A DNA stretch of 35,227 nucleotides, from the IMG/VR virus record IMGVR_UViG_3300001450_000119, positions 1 through 35,227 of that record. One strand, given 5' to 3'. How positions within the stretch are numbered: the stretch's first letter is position 1; every line of letters starts with the position of its first letter. The position numbers and the translations under genes are program-made. Of the stretch, positions 6,659-14,683 are shown one piece after another. Origin of the DNA: a virus. The notes below the pieces were generated by a model. The model saw only the letters and a list, made by a program, of their open reading frames with translations. It was not told the origin of the DNA and did not search any database.

Positions 6659-8953
6659 ATGAGTAAAAAAACAACTGCCTTTCCATCAATGATGGTTTCA
6701 GAAAAAGAAAAAAATATAGAATGGTGCGAAAGTGTATTAGATTCTATTGTTGGATATATGTCTAATGATGGTAGCACGTATTCATCGTCAAGAGAAAAAG
6801 ATATTGTAAATTATTCTATCTATAATGGTAATATAAATCAAGAGGACTACTCATACATAACAGAACAATATGGACTGTCATATCCAGCTAGATTAGTAAA
6901 CTATCCAATCATTACTCCTAAAATTGATTTACTTATAGGAGAAGATTTAAAAAGACCTATAGACATGAAAGTTTCTACTGTTAATAAAGAAGCTGTCGTA
7001 AGAAAGCTAGACCATAAAATCTCTATACAAATGAAATCTTTATTAGAGGAAATTCATTCAGAATTTGAAGAAAATTACGGAGCTCCTATAACTGACGAAG
7101 GGCAGGGAATGCCAGTTCCAGATGATATAGCTGTATATATGAAATACAATTATAGAGAAATGATAGAGGAAAATGCTCAAGATGGACTAGAGTATGTGTT
7201 AAATAGATATAATTTGAAAGATAAATTTAAAGAAGGGTTTAGAGACTTATTAGTAACAGGCAAAGAGTTTTTTAAAGTTGATGTAGTAAATGGAGACCCT
7301 CACGCTCGTAGAGTAGACCCACGTTCTGTTATATATGATACTTCTGTACATTCTGATTATTTAGATGACGCCGCTTGGGTGGGAGAAGAAAGATGGTTGT
7401 CCGTTAATGAAATTAATGATGAATTTAAAGAATGGCTAACTAAAGAAGATTTAGAAGAGTTAGATTCTATGAGAAATGCATTTGGTTCTGATGTAGGAGG
7501 ATATAACGATAGTTTTTTATGGCTGGATGCTGGATATGGTAAAGAAACTCGTATTCGTGTAGTATCAGCGGAATGGAAATCATTAAGAGCTATTAAATTT
7601 AAATTATCTCCTAATAGATATGACCCTGACAGACCATTTAGAAAAATGGTAAAAGACACATATAGAAAAAGAAAAGGAGAAGTTGTAGAAACAAAATGGG
7701 TGGATGATATATGGGAAGCTACTAAAATTGGAGGAAAAATTACTGTTAAAGCAAAAAGAAGAGATAATCAAGTTAGAAGTGTAGACGACCCAGGAAAAAC
7801 ACCTTTATCATATATTGGATGTATAAAAGGAAATACTACAGGACAATCTACTTCTATAGTAGATTTATTACATAACGTACAAATGTTATACAATATTGTG
7901 GTTTACCAAATAGAATTAGCTATGGCTCGTTCAGGTGGTAAAGCTGTGGTTTATGATACATCGCAAATACCTACAAATGTAGGAATGGATATGCAAACAG
8001 TATTGTACCATTTAAAAACAGATGGTATTATACCTATTAATTCAAAAGATGAAGGTGGTCAAGTAGCTTCATTTAATCAATTTCAACAAGTTGACTTCAC
8101 TTTATCTCAGTCTGTTCAACAGTTAATTAACCTTAAAGTCATGTTAGAAGATATGGCTGGTCAACTTTCTGGAGTAACAAGACAAAGAGAAGGAGCGGTT
8201 GAACAATATGAATATGTAGGTAACGTACAAAGAAGTGTCGTTCAATCTTCTACTATTACTGAATCTTGGTTTTATTCTCATGCGGAAGTTAAACAAAGAG
8301 TTTTAGAAAGTTTGTGTAATACTATGAAAATTGCTTGGGCTGGAGGTAAAAAAGCTGCAATGATATTAGGAGATGGAGCTTATAAAACTCTAAATATAAT
8401 GCCAAGTATCGCTTTACAAGATTTTGGAGTTTACGTAGGAGATGCTGGAAAAGATGACGCAATGAAACAAGTGGTAGGACAATTAGCTCAATCCGCATTA
8501 CAAGCTGGAAGTATTGATTTATTAAATATATTAAAAGTTCTAAAATCTGATACTATGACTGAAGCTGAACATGTTTTAGAAAAAGGTATGGAGAAAATGA
8601 AAGAACAAGCTGCAGAACAACAACAAAGAGAAATGCAACAAATACAAGCTCAACAAGAAGCTGAACAAGCTAAATTTCAAGCTGAAGCTCAACTTAAGCA
8701 AATGGATAATGACACTAAAATACAAGTTGCAGAAATTCAAGCTGAATCTAGAATGGCTGTTGCTTCATTACAATCAGAAGATAAAAGAGATATACACGAT
8801 TCATCACAAGATGCTGAGTTTAATAAGAAATTAGCAGACCACGAATTAAGTAAAGATTCTGGAAAAAAAGAAGAAAGAAAAAATACTTATACTGGTGAAT
8901 CAGAAACAACTATGGAGGATAAAGTTAGAGCAAAGGAAAAGATTTCAAAATAA
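6659..8953 (+). CDS. Portal protein
   Basis: A 764-residue protein expected to form the dodecameric DNA gate at the capsid vertex and bind TerL and the ring proteins. Supporting points: its place directly after terL, its size, and the N-terminal segment ITPKIDLLIGEDLKRPIDM (near residues 84-102), which matches the LxGExxKRP pattern I associate with Bacteroidota phage portals. A helical hairpin region follows (QSVQQLINLKVMLEDMAGQLSGVTRQREG), then a long Gln/Glu/Ala-rich coiled coil (about 640-715) that may form the barrel extending into the capsid. It ends 4 nt before the -7 box that serves the next gene. Confidence 0.88.
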   Translation: MSKKTTAFPSMMVSEKEKNIEWCESVLDSIVGYMSNDGSTYSSSREKDIVNYSIYNGNINQEDYSYITEQYGLSYPARLVNYPIITPKIDLLIGEDLKRPIDMKVSTVNKEAVVRKLDHKISIQMKSLLEEIHSEFEENYGAPITDEGQGMPVPDDIAVYMKYNYREMIEENAQDGLEYVLNRYNLKDKFKEGFRDLLVTGKEFFKVDVVNGDPHARRVDPRSVIYDTSVHSDYLDDAAWVGEERWLSVNEINDEFKEWLTKEDLEELDSMRNAFGSDVGGYNDSFLWLDAGYGKETRIRVVSAEWKSLRAIKFKLSPNRYDPDRPFRKMVKDTYRKRKGEVVETKWVDDIWEATKIGGKITVKAKRRDNQVRSVDDPGKTPLSYIGCIKGNTTGQSTSIVDLLHNVQMLYNIVVYQIELAMARSGGKAVVYDTSQIPTNVGMDMQTVLYHLKTDGIIPINSKDEGGQVASFNQFQQVDFTLSQSVQQLINLKVMLEDMAGQLSGVTRQREGAVEQYEYVGNVQRSVVQSSTITESWFYSHAEVKQRVLESLCNTMKIAWAGGKKAAMILGDGAYKTLNIMPSIALQDFGVYVGDAGKDDAMKQVVGQLAQSALQAGSIDLLNILKVLKSDTMTEAEHVLEKGMEKMKEQAAEQQQREMQQIQAQQEAEQAKFQAEAQLKQMDNDTKIQVAEIQAESRMAVASLQSEDKRDIHDSSQDAEFNKKLADHELSKDSGKKEERKNTYTGESETTMEDKVRAKEKISK

Positions 8954-8957
8954 TTTG

Positions 8958-8965
8958 TATCTTTG
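8958..8965 (+). promoter_or_regulatory. Promoter -7 box TATCTTTG before scaffold and capsid genes
   Basis: TATCTTTG lies 4 nt after the portal stop codon and 29 nt before the ATG at 8995. A short A-rich leader follows. It is well placed for strong expression of the scaffold-like and capsid genes, since no such box is found in 9970-10050 right before the capsid gene. Confidence 0.7.
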
Positions 8966-8994
8966 CAAAATAGGGACCAATAAATTAAAATAAT

Positions 8995-9969
8995 ATGTCA
9001 GAAGAAAAATCAAGTTTAGTAGAAGAAGTTGCTAGTGAAGTAACTACTAAAGAAACAGAAGAAAACAATCAGGAATTTAATCCATTAGCATTTACAGAGG
9101 GAGCTTCTTTAGGAGAAGTTGAAGTTCCAGAAGTTGATGATGAAGGAGAACCAGTAACAGATGAAGATGGGTGGAAGTGGGATAAAAAAGAAGAAGAAGT
9201 TAAAGAATCTGAACCATCAGAAGAATATGAATGGGAACCAGTTACAGAATCTAAAGAAGAAGATGATTTAGATTGGGATAAAATTGCAAAAGAATTAGGA
9301 ATTAAAGGAGCGTCTAAAGGAGAAATAAAACAAACTTTAGCGGCTATGAATAATAAAGAAGATGATAGTGAAAATAAAATATCAAGTCCTGAAATTCATA
9401 CTTTAGAAACTTATTTAGATTATTCTAATAAAGAACTTATAATAGAAGAATTAAAAGCTGATGGACTAACTCAATCTGAAATAGACGATACAGTAGATAA
9501 AATGCAACGTAACGGAATGATTGCTGTTAAAGGTAGAGAAATAAAAAGAACTATTAAGGGAGCTATAAAGCAACAAAAACAACATTTAGCTGAAAGTCAA
9601 AAACAACAATCAGCACAAAAACATAAACAAGTAAGTGACGCAAGAGAAGGATTGCAAACTCACTTAAAAGATATGGAAAGATTCATGGGAGGTAAAGTAA
9701 CCAAAAAACAGAAAGAAGAGGTTTATAGATTTGCTACTAAAGATATGGCAAATGAATTATGGTCAAGTCATGCCAATGTCGCTGACGTCGCTATGTTTCT
9801 GCTGTATAAAGACCAAATCAAAGAAATTCTTCGTTCTCAAGGCCGTAACGAAGGTAGTAAAAGTCTAATGGACAAAATACAATCGCCAAGCCTTAACTCT
9901 GGGAAAAACCGTAATCCTTATCAACCGAAAGGTAAAGGATTCGACCCAAAAGCTTTTATGAGCGAGTAG
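8995..9969 (+). CDS. Probable capsid scaffolding protein
   Basis: A 324-residue protein placed between portal and capsid genes, the usual position of a scaffold. The first third is highly acidic (Glu/Asp about 1-125) with tryptophan-bearing acidic repeats such as DGWKWDKK, EYEWEP and LDWDKI. The middle and C-terminal parts are helical and basic, with a Gln/Lys-rich coiled coil (about 180-215), a helical domain (ATKDMANELWSSHANVADVAMFLLYKDQI) and a basic tail. The acidic N-terminus and basic helical C-terminus resemble scaffolds that bind the inner capsid wall. No protease triad was identified. It stops with TAG, one of only two TAG stops in the window. The assignment is by position and composition, not by a diagnostic motif. 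Confidence 0.6.
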   Translation: MSEEKSSLVEEVASEVTTKETEENNQEFNPLAFTEGASLGEVEVPEVDDEGEPVTDEDGWKWDKKEEEVKESEPSEEYEWEPVTESKEEDDLDWDKIAKELGIKGASKGEIKQTLAAMNNKEDDSENKISSPEIHTLETYLDYSNKELIIEELKADGLTQSEIDDTVDKMQRNGMIAVKGREIKRTIKGAIKQQKQHLAESQKQQSAQKHKQVSDAREGLQTHLKDMERFMGGKVTKKQKEEVYRFATKDMANELWSSHANVADVAMFLLYKDQIKEILRSQGRNEGSKSLMDKIQSPSLNSGKNRNPYQPKGKGFDPKAFMSE

Positions 9970-10050
9970 ACAAATATAAGACAAAGTCTAAAATAGTTGA
10001 AAGTTAATTGAGCAAATTAAAATAATGTTTAATTAATAAATTTAAAAAAA
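9970..10050 (+). other. Leader region of the capsid gene
   Basis: An 81-nt A/T-rich spacer without a plus-strand TAnnTTTG box or a GC-rich terminator, ending in an A-run directly before the capsid ATG, the typical Bacteroidota start context. A minus-strand match to the -7 box (plus-strand CAAATATA, 9971-9978) is probably chance. Confidence 0.4.
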
Positions 10051-11529
10051 ATGGCAACAATTGCTACGGGTACGTATGGTAATGGAACAACGGCTGCAAA
10101 TGCTTTAAATGCAAACTTGTTACAATATCCAGAAATTGCTAAAACTTTAATATCTCTTTACCCAAGATATTCTATGACATATCTTCTAGAACATACTAGA
10201 AGACATGCTTCTGAAATGGTTTTAGGTGATAGTTCTTACGAATGGAAAGTAATGAATAGACTATCAAGAAAATGTTTAATAGATGCAACAGGTACTGGTG
10301 GAGCTGTAGCTGCTGGTGCGACAGATACATTTGAGTTTGAAAATGTTACATCTGGTGGTGCGGAAGATTGGTTCAATTTATATGATGTAGTTAGATTCTC
10401 TGATGGAGCTACTGGTTTAGTAGTTGCTCATGATGGTTCTCTTACATATACAATTGAAATGATTTCAGCTTTATCAGCTGCTGCTAATACAGTTGGACAA
10501 GTAACTGGTAGAATAGGTTCTGCATTCCCTGTAGGTTCTTCTGGTGCTGATGTTGGAGAAAACAACATGTATCCAGATACTTATAAAAACTGGATGACTA
10601 TCAACAGAAAGAAATGTACAATCACTGGTAAAGATGCCACTGATGTTTCTTGGGTTGAAAACAATGGTCAATCACTTTGGTACTTCACTAAAGAGCAACA
10701 CATGATGGACCAATTTATGTATGAGCAAGAATTACAAAGATGGTATGGTGAAACTTCTGTATCTTCTGCTGCTACTTCTTATGCTGCTACAAACACTGAT
10801 ATTATTAATTCTATCGTTGCTGGAGAATATGCTGATGGTTCAGCAAGACCTGCAGTTGCAGTTGGTGATGGTGCTCACACTATTGGTGATGGTGTATTAG
10901 CTCAGATTAGTTCATCTAATCAAGCTACATATACTGCTGGTTCATTAACAGAAGATATCATTACTGAGTTTATTGGAAAAATTTCTCTTAATTCACAAAC
11001 AGCTGAAGGTAACCATTGGGTTGTGTTCACTGGAACTGAAGGAAGAATTGCTTTCCATAGAGCTATGAAAGACCTTATTGTTGCTCCTGCTGGTGCAATG
11101 ACAGGTGGTTCAATGAAAGATATCAAAGCTGGTTCTGATGTTGAACTAGGAGGTAACTTTACTTCGTACAATGCTTTAGGAAATAAAATTACTATTGCTT
11201 ATTGTCCAGTATTTGATGACCCACATATGCATGGTGCGTCTGGAGGTACAAATTCATTTGGAGACACTAGATTAAAAGAGTCTTTCAAAATGGTATTTAT
11301 GGACTTCGGTTCTACATCTGGAGTTTCTAATGTAGAATTAATTACAAAAGGTGCTGCTGGTATTAATCGTTCACTAGTTAAGAAATATGTTGGAGGTATG
11401 GTAAATCCTTACGATACTAAAGGCATGATGGCTCAAAACGGTGATGATAGATTCCAATGTCACGTTTTATCTGAATCAGGTATTATTGTTAGAAACCCAC
11501 TATCTTGTGGTATTCTTTCAGCTGCCTAA
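10051..11529 (+). CDS. Major capsid protein (HK97-fold, crAss-like type)
   Basis: A 492-residue protein that should form the icosahedral shell. The N-terminus (LLQYPEIAKTLISLYPRY, about residues 24-41) and the C-terminal part (FKMVFMDFG, about 412-420, and KKYVGGMVNPYDTKG, about 446-460) follow the pattern I associate with crAss-like capsid proteins. A beta-rich, Gly/Ala/Thr-rich insertion (80-170) precedes a core segment with aromatic helices (WYFTKEQHMMDQFMYEQEL). Position after the scaffold-like gene, an A-run before the ATG and a very stable UUCG hairpin after the stop all suit a highly expressed structural gene. There is no obvious protease-cleaved delta domain within the ORF. Confidence 0.88.
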   Translation: MATIATGTYGNGTTAANALNANLLQYPEIAKTLISLYPRYSMTYLLEHTRRHASEMVLGDSSYEWKVMNRLSRKCLIDATGTGGAVAAGATDTFEFENVTSGGAEDWFNLYDVVRFSDGATGLVVAHDGSLTYTIEMISALSAAANTVGQVTGRIGSAFPVGSSGADVGENNMYPDTYKNWMTINRKKCTITGKDATDVSWVENNGQSLWYFTKEQHMMDQFMYEQELQRWYGETSVSSAATSYAATNTDIINSIVAGEYADGSARPAVAVGDGAHTIGDGVLAQISSSNQATYTAGSLTEDIITEFIGKISLNSQTAEGNHWVVFTGTEGRIAFHRAMKDLIVAPAGAMTGGSMKDIKAGSDVELGGNFTSYNALGNKITIAYCPVFDDPHMHGASGGTNSFGDTRLKESFKMVFMDFGSTSGVSNVELITKGAAGINRSLVKKYVGGMVNPYDTKGMMAQNGDDRFQCHVLSESGIIVRNPLSCGILSAA

Positions 11530-11546
11530 GTTAATAATTTGATAGA

Positions 11547-11564
11547 GGGGGGCTTCGGCCTCCC
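11547..11564 (+). terminator. UUCG-capped hairpin after the capsid gene
   Basis: GGGGGGC-TTCG-GCCTCCC forms a 7-bp stem with one G-T pair and a C(UUCG)G tetraloop, 17 nt after the capsid stop. No T-run follows (AATATCGCC), so it is more likely an mRNA 3'-end stabiliser or a partial attenuator than a full intrinsic terminator. Confidence 0.6.
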
Positions 11565-11588
11565 AATATCGCCTAAAAAAATAAAAAA

Positions 11589-12038
11589 ATGGCAAATTAT
11601 TTAGATTTATCAAGCAAATCCTCAGAACAAGGGAAGGGAAGACTTCCTAAGTTTAGAGGTAATTTAAAAAATGTATCTGCAATAACTGCAGCTACTACAT
11701 TATATGATTACAATAGTGGTAATGTATATACTATTGCTCAAGGAAGTGCTTTTACTATTACACTACCATTAGCTACAGTTGCGGCTGGTATAGAATTTAC
11801 TTTCGTATTACAAGCGTCTGCTGCTAATATAGTAAAGATTGATGGCGGAGCTTCTAATGCTGTTTTAGGTGCTAGTATGGATATGTCAACTGGTGTTAAC
11901 GCAATTGACAATAACCAAGTTCACTTTGCAGCATCAGGTGTTGTAGGTAGCCGTATTCATTTAGTAAGTGATGGTACGAGATACTTATGTACAGCTATTG
12001 ATATGGGTACTGATAAAATTGTTGGTGCTAACTCATAA
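11589..12038 (+). CDS. Probable capsid decoration / head-fibre base protein
   Basis: A 149-residue protein rich in Ala, Thr, Ser, Val and Gly that reads as a beta sandwich: SGNVYTIAQGSAFTITLPLA, then AGIEFTFVLQAS, then VHFAASGVVGSRIHLVSDG. The pattern 'xTLPxxxAGxxFxFVL' is common in small phage capsid-decoration or fibre-attachment proteins. It is directly downstream of the capsid gene, beyond a stable hairpin, and has an A-rich start context. It likely sits on the capsid surface as trimers. There is no enzymatic motif. Function is inferred from fold-like pattern and position. Confidence 0.65.
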   Translation: MANYLDLSSKSSEQGKGRLPKFRGNLKNVSAITAATTLYDYNSGNVYTIAQGSAFTITLPLATVAAGIEFTFVLQASAANIVKIDGGASNAVLGASMDMSTGVNAIDNNQVHFAASGVVGSRIHLVSDGTRYLCTAIDMGTDKIVGANS

Positions 12039-12054
12039 TAATTAAATGGAGGAC

Positions 12055-12073
12055 GGAGGGGCTTGTCCCCTCC
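12055..12073 (+). terminator. GC-rich hairpin GGAGGGG/CCCCTCC overlapping a promoter
   Basis: A perfect 7-bp stem (12055-12061 with 12067-12073) and a 5-nt loop CTTGT, 16 nt after the stop at 12038. It is followed by TAATTCC, not a long T-run, so termination may be partial. The loop holds TTG (12063-12065), which lies 16 nt before the next -7 box and could serve as its -33 element. Confidence 0.55.
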
Positions 12074-12081
12074 TAATTCCT

Positions 12082-12089
12082 TATATTTG
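12082..12089 (+). promoter_or_regulatory. Promoter -7 box TATATTTG, leaderless start
   Basis: TATATTTG ends 3 nt before the ATG at 12093, so the transcript would begin at or beside the start codon. A TTG in the hairpin loop 16 nt upstream is a plausible -33 element. It decides the start of the next gene: the in-frame TTG at 12063 would lie in the hairpin and upstream of the promoter. Confidence 0.6.
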
Positions 12090-12092
12090 CAT

Positions 12093-12296
12093 ATGGCAAA
12101 AAGATTAAAACTTAAATTAGTAATAAGAGACGGAAAGGTTCTTGATGTTACTGATGAAGAAAAAGAGAGAGGTAATGAAGCGTTTTCTATAGGAAAATCT
12201 TCAGGACTTAAATGGGGTAAAAGAAATTACCAAGAAACAAGAATCTCTACAAATGAGAGAGGACAAAGAAGAATATTTAAAGAAGTAAAAAAATAA
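12093..12296 (+). CDS. Small basic hypothetical protein
   Basis: A 67-residue protein, rich in Lys, Arg and Glu, with a short beta-like N-terminus (RLKLKLVIRDGKVLDV) and a basic C-terminus (RNYQETRISTNERGQRRIF). The frame extends 30 nt further upstream to a TTG, but the -7 box sits between the two starts, so ATG 12093 is chosen. It lies between the decoration protein and the 248-residue protein. It is probably a minor virion or assembly protein, with no recognised family. Confidence 0.6.
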   Translation: MAKRLKLKLVIRDGKVLDVTDEEKERGNEAFSIGKSSGLKWGKRNYQETRISTNERGQRRIFKEVKK

Positions 12297-12325
12297 AAGG
12301 GAGTATTAATTAAAATTAAAATAAA

Positions 12326-13072
12326 ATGGCACATTTAGTTTATGTAAAAGCAAAGGATGAAAAAAGATTTAGTTATGTTAAATTTGGTCCTTATACACAA
12401 AGAAACGGCAAATCAGCTGTATTGTTAAATCCAGATGACAACCCTGTAGATGGATGGGGAATGTCAGACCCACTAACCACGTTAGATATAGATAATGAAT
12501 ACGATAAACGTATATATGATTTCTTATTAGGACATCCATTTATTACAAATGGAAAACATTATGAACTTATTGATACAAAAGCAAATGTTCAAAAACAAGC
12601 AGATGCTGTATTAAAATCTGCAGAAGCTGTACAGGTAGCTACAAAAATTAATGATAAAGAATTAGTTGATTTATCAAAACTATTTGGTATCGGAGATAAT
12701 CATGAAAATAAAATAGTTAAAGCTAAACTAATACAAATAGCAGGAGCAGCTCCTGAAAAATTCTTAGAAATTTATAATGATGCTGATAAATCTTACAGAG
12801 TATTCTTAAAAAATGCTTTAGATAAACAAGTTATCCAAAAAGTTAATGATGTTTGGAAACATGGTAATTATACATTAGGTATTTCTGATGAACATGCTAT
12901 CGCATGGTTAAAAGATAATTCTGAAGTATATGCTGTTATGAAAAACCAAGTTAGAGGTAACTTTAAAACTAAAGTTGAAGATGTTGTAGAGGTAGATACA
13001 TCTGATATGAAATCTAGTGTTGGTATAACTGCTTTAGAACAAGAAATAGAAAAACAGAAAAATAGTAAATAA
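12326..13072 (+). CDS. Structural protein, candidate auxiliary capsid protein
   Basis: A 248-residue protein. The N-terminal ~90 residues look beta-rich (LVYVKAKDEKRFSYVKFGPY; a turn-rich NPDDNPVDGWGMSDP), and the remainder is helical with a charged C-terminus (ALEQEIEKQKNSK). The gene lies two genes after the capsid-shell genes and directly before the first ring/connector protein. In the crAss-like layout I remember, this slot belongs to an auxiliary capsid protein. The assignment is by order only; there is no catalytic motif. Its TAA shares one base with the next ATG (TAATG, 13070-13074). Confidence 0.55.
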   Translation: MAHLVYVKAKDEKRFSYVKFGPYTQRNGKSAVLLNPDDNPVDGWGMSDPLTTLDIDNEYDKRIYDFLLGHPFITNGKHYELIDTKANVQKQADAVLKSAEAVQVATKINDKELVDLSKLFGIGDNHENKIVKAKLIQIAGAAPEKFLEIYNDADKSYRVFLKNALDKQVIQKVNDVWKHGNYTLGISDEHAIAWLKDNSEVYAVMKNQVRGNFKTKVEDVVEVDTSDMKSSVGITALEQEIEKQKNSK

Positions 13073-13683
13073 TGAATATAAATACTGCATACGACTATAT
13101 AGACTTAATGATTGATAAGGCAAATCAACCTTATTTTATAAATACTGAAAAAGATATATTTATAAATCTATCTATATCTGAGTTTATGAACTCAAGGTAT
13201 GCAGTAATGGGTATTAATCAAGATTTTTCAGAACAATATGGTAATAGAAAAGATGCGAATCAACTTAGTAGTGGATATACCGTAGCATCAAACTTTGTAG
13301 AACTTCCAAACTACCATCATATGACATATGCTGCATTAAACGGTGTTACATGTAGAATAGTTTCAGACGATAAATTATCTGAATTAAGAACGACAAATAA
13401 TCCATTTGAAGAAATAACTCCTGACAATCCTGTGTGTGCTATCGTTGCAGGTCCTCCAGTAACACCTAGATTGTTTTTTCATCATGGAGCAACTACACCA
13501 AATTTTTTCGCTCCAGGTACTGACACATTTAATATACGTTATTTAGAACATTTAACAGTAGCAGAGTGGGGTGATATTCCAGAACAATATCAACATGACA
13601 TTTTAAATATAGTTGTAAGAAAACTTACAGCAAACATAGAGAGTACAAATTATACGGTGCAGGCGAACGAGCAGCAACAATAG
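13072..13683 (+). CDS. Head-tail connector / ring protein
   Basis: A 203-residue protein. The start, NTAYDYIDLMIDKANQPYF followed by a helix ending FINLSISEFMNSRY, is the pattern I associate with small portal-adjacent adaptor proteins of Bacteroidota phages. The rest is beta-rich with turn motifs (FEEITPDNPVCAIVAG) and ends in a helix (IPEQYQHDILNIVVRKLTANIES). It would stack beneath the portal as part of the ring series. It is translationally coupled to the preceding gene by a one-base overlap, stops with TAG, and is followed by a terminator, closing this unit. Confidence 0.6.
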   Translation: MNINTAYDYIDLMIDKANQPYFINTEKDIFINLSISEFMNSRYAVMGINQDFSEQYGNRKDANQLSSGYTVASNFVELPNYHHMTYAALNGVTCRIVSDDKLSELRTTNNPFEEITPDNPVCAIVAGPPVTPRLFFHHGATTPNFFAPGTDTFNIRYLEHLTVAEWGDIPEQYQHDILNIVVRKLTANIESTNYTVQANEQQQ

Positions 13684-13720
13684 TATATGTCATTATGATT
13701 TTGCTCCCTGTGCAAATGAG

Positions 13721-13760
13721 ATAGGTCCAAGCATTAATTTGTAAGGGCCTATTTCTGTTT
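13721..13760 (+). terminator. Terminator ATAGGTCC/GGGCCTAT with T-rich tail
   Basis: ATAGGTCC (13721-13728) pairs with GGGCCTAT (13745-13752) with one T-G pair across a 16-nt loop, followed by TTCTGTTT. It ends the transcription unit that closes at 13683 and is followed 18 nt later by a promoter whose context matches that at 3752. Confidence 0.7.
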
Positions 13761-13777
13761 AATTAAGATAAATTTCG

Positions 13778-13785
13778 TAATTTTG
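13778..13785 (+). promoter_or_regulatory. Promoter -7 box TAATTTTG before the ring/tail unit
   Basis: TAATTTTG fits TAnnTTTG, is preceded by GATAAATTTCG, and ends 16 nt before ATG 13802. It should drive the long unit of ring and tail genes starting at 13802. Confidence 0.65.
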
Positions 13786-13801
13786 TAATTAATATAATTA
13801 T

Positions 13802-14683
13802 ATGGCAACATTAAACGACATAGCGTACAATATCAAAGAATTATTATCTGGTGGAAATGAAGCTCATGAGCAGGGAATTAGTATAAGACAAATTAAACAC
13901 TGGATACATTATCATAGAGCAAAGATAATAGAAGAAAAATTATCATCAGGAGCTCCTATAGATAGGAGGTGGGTACAACCTATAACAAGTGTTAGGGTTG
14001 ATTATTTTAATCTCTTTGATTTAGTAGGTAATCTAAGTTTTATTAATAATAGTTCAGGTACGTATAACACTAAAGCTTTTTCAAATACAGAATATTATGG
14101 AAAAGATTATGCAGATGGTAAAGAATTTAATACTTACGCTAAAACTATAGAAATACCTCATACTATTAATGTTGCTCAAAACGATGGATTAACAGACGTT
14201 AGATTGAAAAAAAGAATTAATGGTGATTCTGGAATAGGTAGATATAGTTCTTGGGCTAAAATACCTATAAAAACAAAAGACGAAGCTATGTTTGGATGGG
14301 CTAATAAATTTACAAATATTACAACTCCATATGTTGTTCCTTATAATAATGTTGATGCAGGAATGAATTTAGAGGTAAATGGTTTGAGGCATTTTCCTGT
14401 TGATAATGATGATTCTAATTACTTTGAATATATAATTGATATTTGGGGAATTTTAACAAACCCTACATTATCTAGAGAATTAATAATGATTGGCGCAGGA
14501 GGTGAATCATATAATGAATTTATTGACGCTACAAGTTATTATCCAATGTCAGAAGAAGATTTACCTTTATTAATTAGTAGGGTAGCAGAAGTAGAGATGA
14601 CATTATTATTAAAAACTCCTGTTGATTTAGTAGAAGATAATACAAACACTTCTAAAATAAATATAGGGCAACCAGAAAAATAA
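13802..14683 (+). CDS. Ring / head-tail connector protein
   Basis: A 293-residue protein. The N-terminal helical segment (SIRQIKHWIHYHRAKIIEEKL, about 27-47) and the C-terminal one (YYPMSEEDLPLLISRVAEVEM, about 247-267) bracket a beta-rich centre. This is the layout of ring proteins in crAss-like and related marine phages. It likely forms one of the stacked rings between portal and tail. It is the first gene after a promoter, and its TAA overlaps the next ATG by one base, tying it to the HU/IHF-like gene. The exact ring number cannot be assigned from sequence alone. Confidence 0.65.
   Translation: MATLNDIAYNIKELLSGGNEAHEQGISIRQIKHWIHYHRAKIIEEKLSSGAPIDRRWVQPITSVRVDYFNLFDLVGNLSFINNSSGTYNTKAFSNTEYYGKDYADGKEFNTYAKTIEIPHTINVAQNDGLTDVRLKKRINGDSGIGRYSSWAKIPIKTKDEAMFGWANKFTNITTPYVVPYNNVDAGMNLEVNGLRHFPVDNDDSNYFEYIIDIWGILTNPTLSRELIMIGAGGESYNEFIDATSYYPMSEEDLPLLISRVAEVEMTLLLKTPVDLVEDNTNTSKINIGQPEK

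Noticed and set aside
9971-9978. Minus-strand TATATTTG promoter match
   Set aside because: No leftward gene or terminator follows it; it would only read antisense into the scaffold-like gene. Probably chance in AT-rich DNA.
12063-12092. Upstream TTG start adding 10 residues to the 67-residue protein
   Set aside because: It falls in the terminator-like hairpin and upstream of the -7 box; ATG 12093 fits the promoter.
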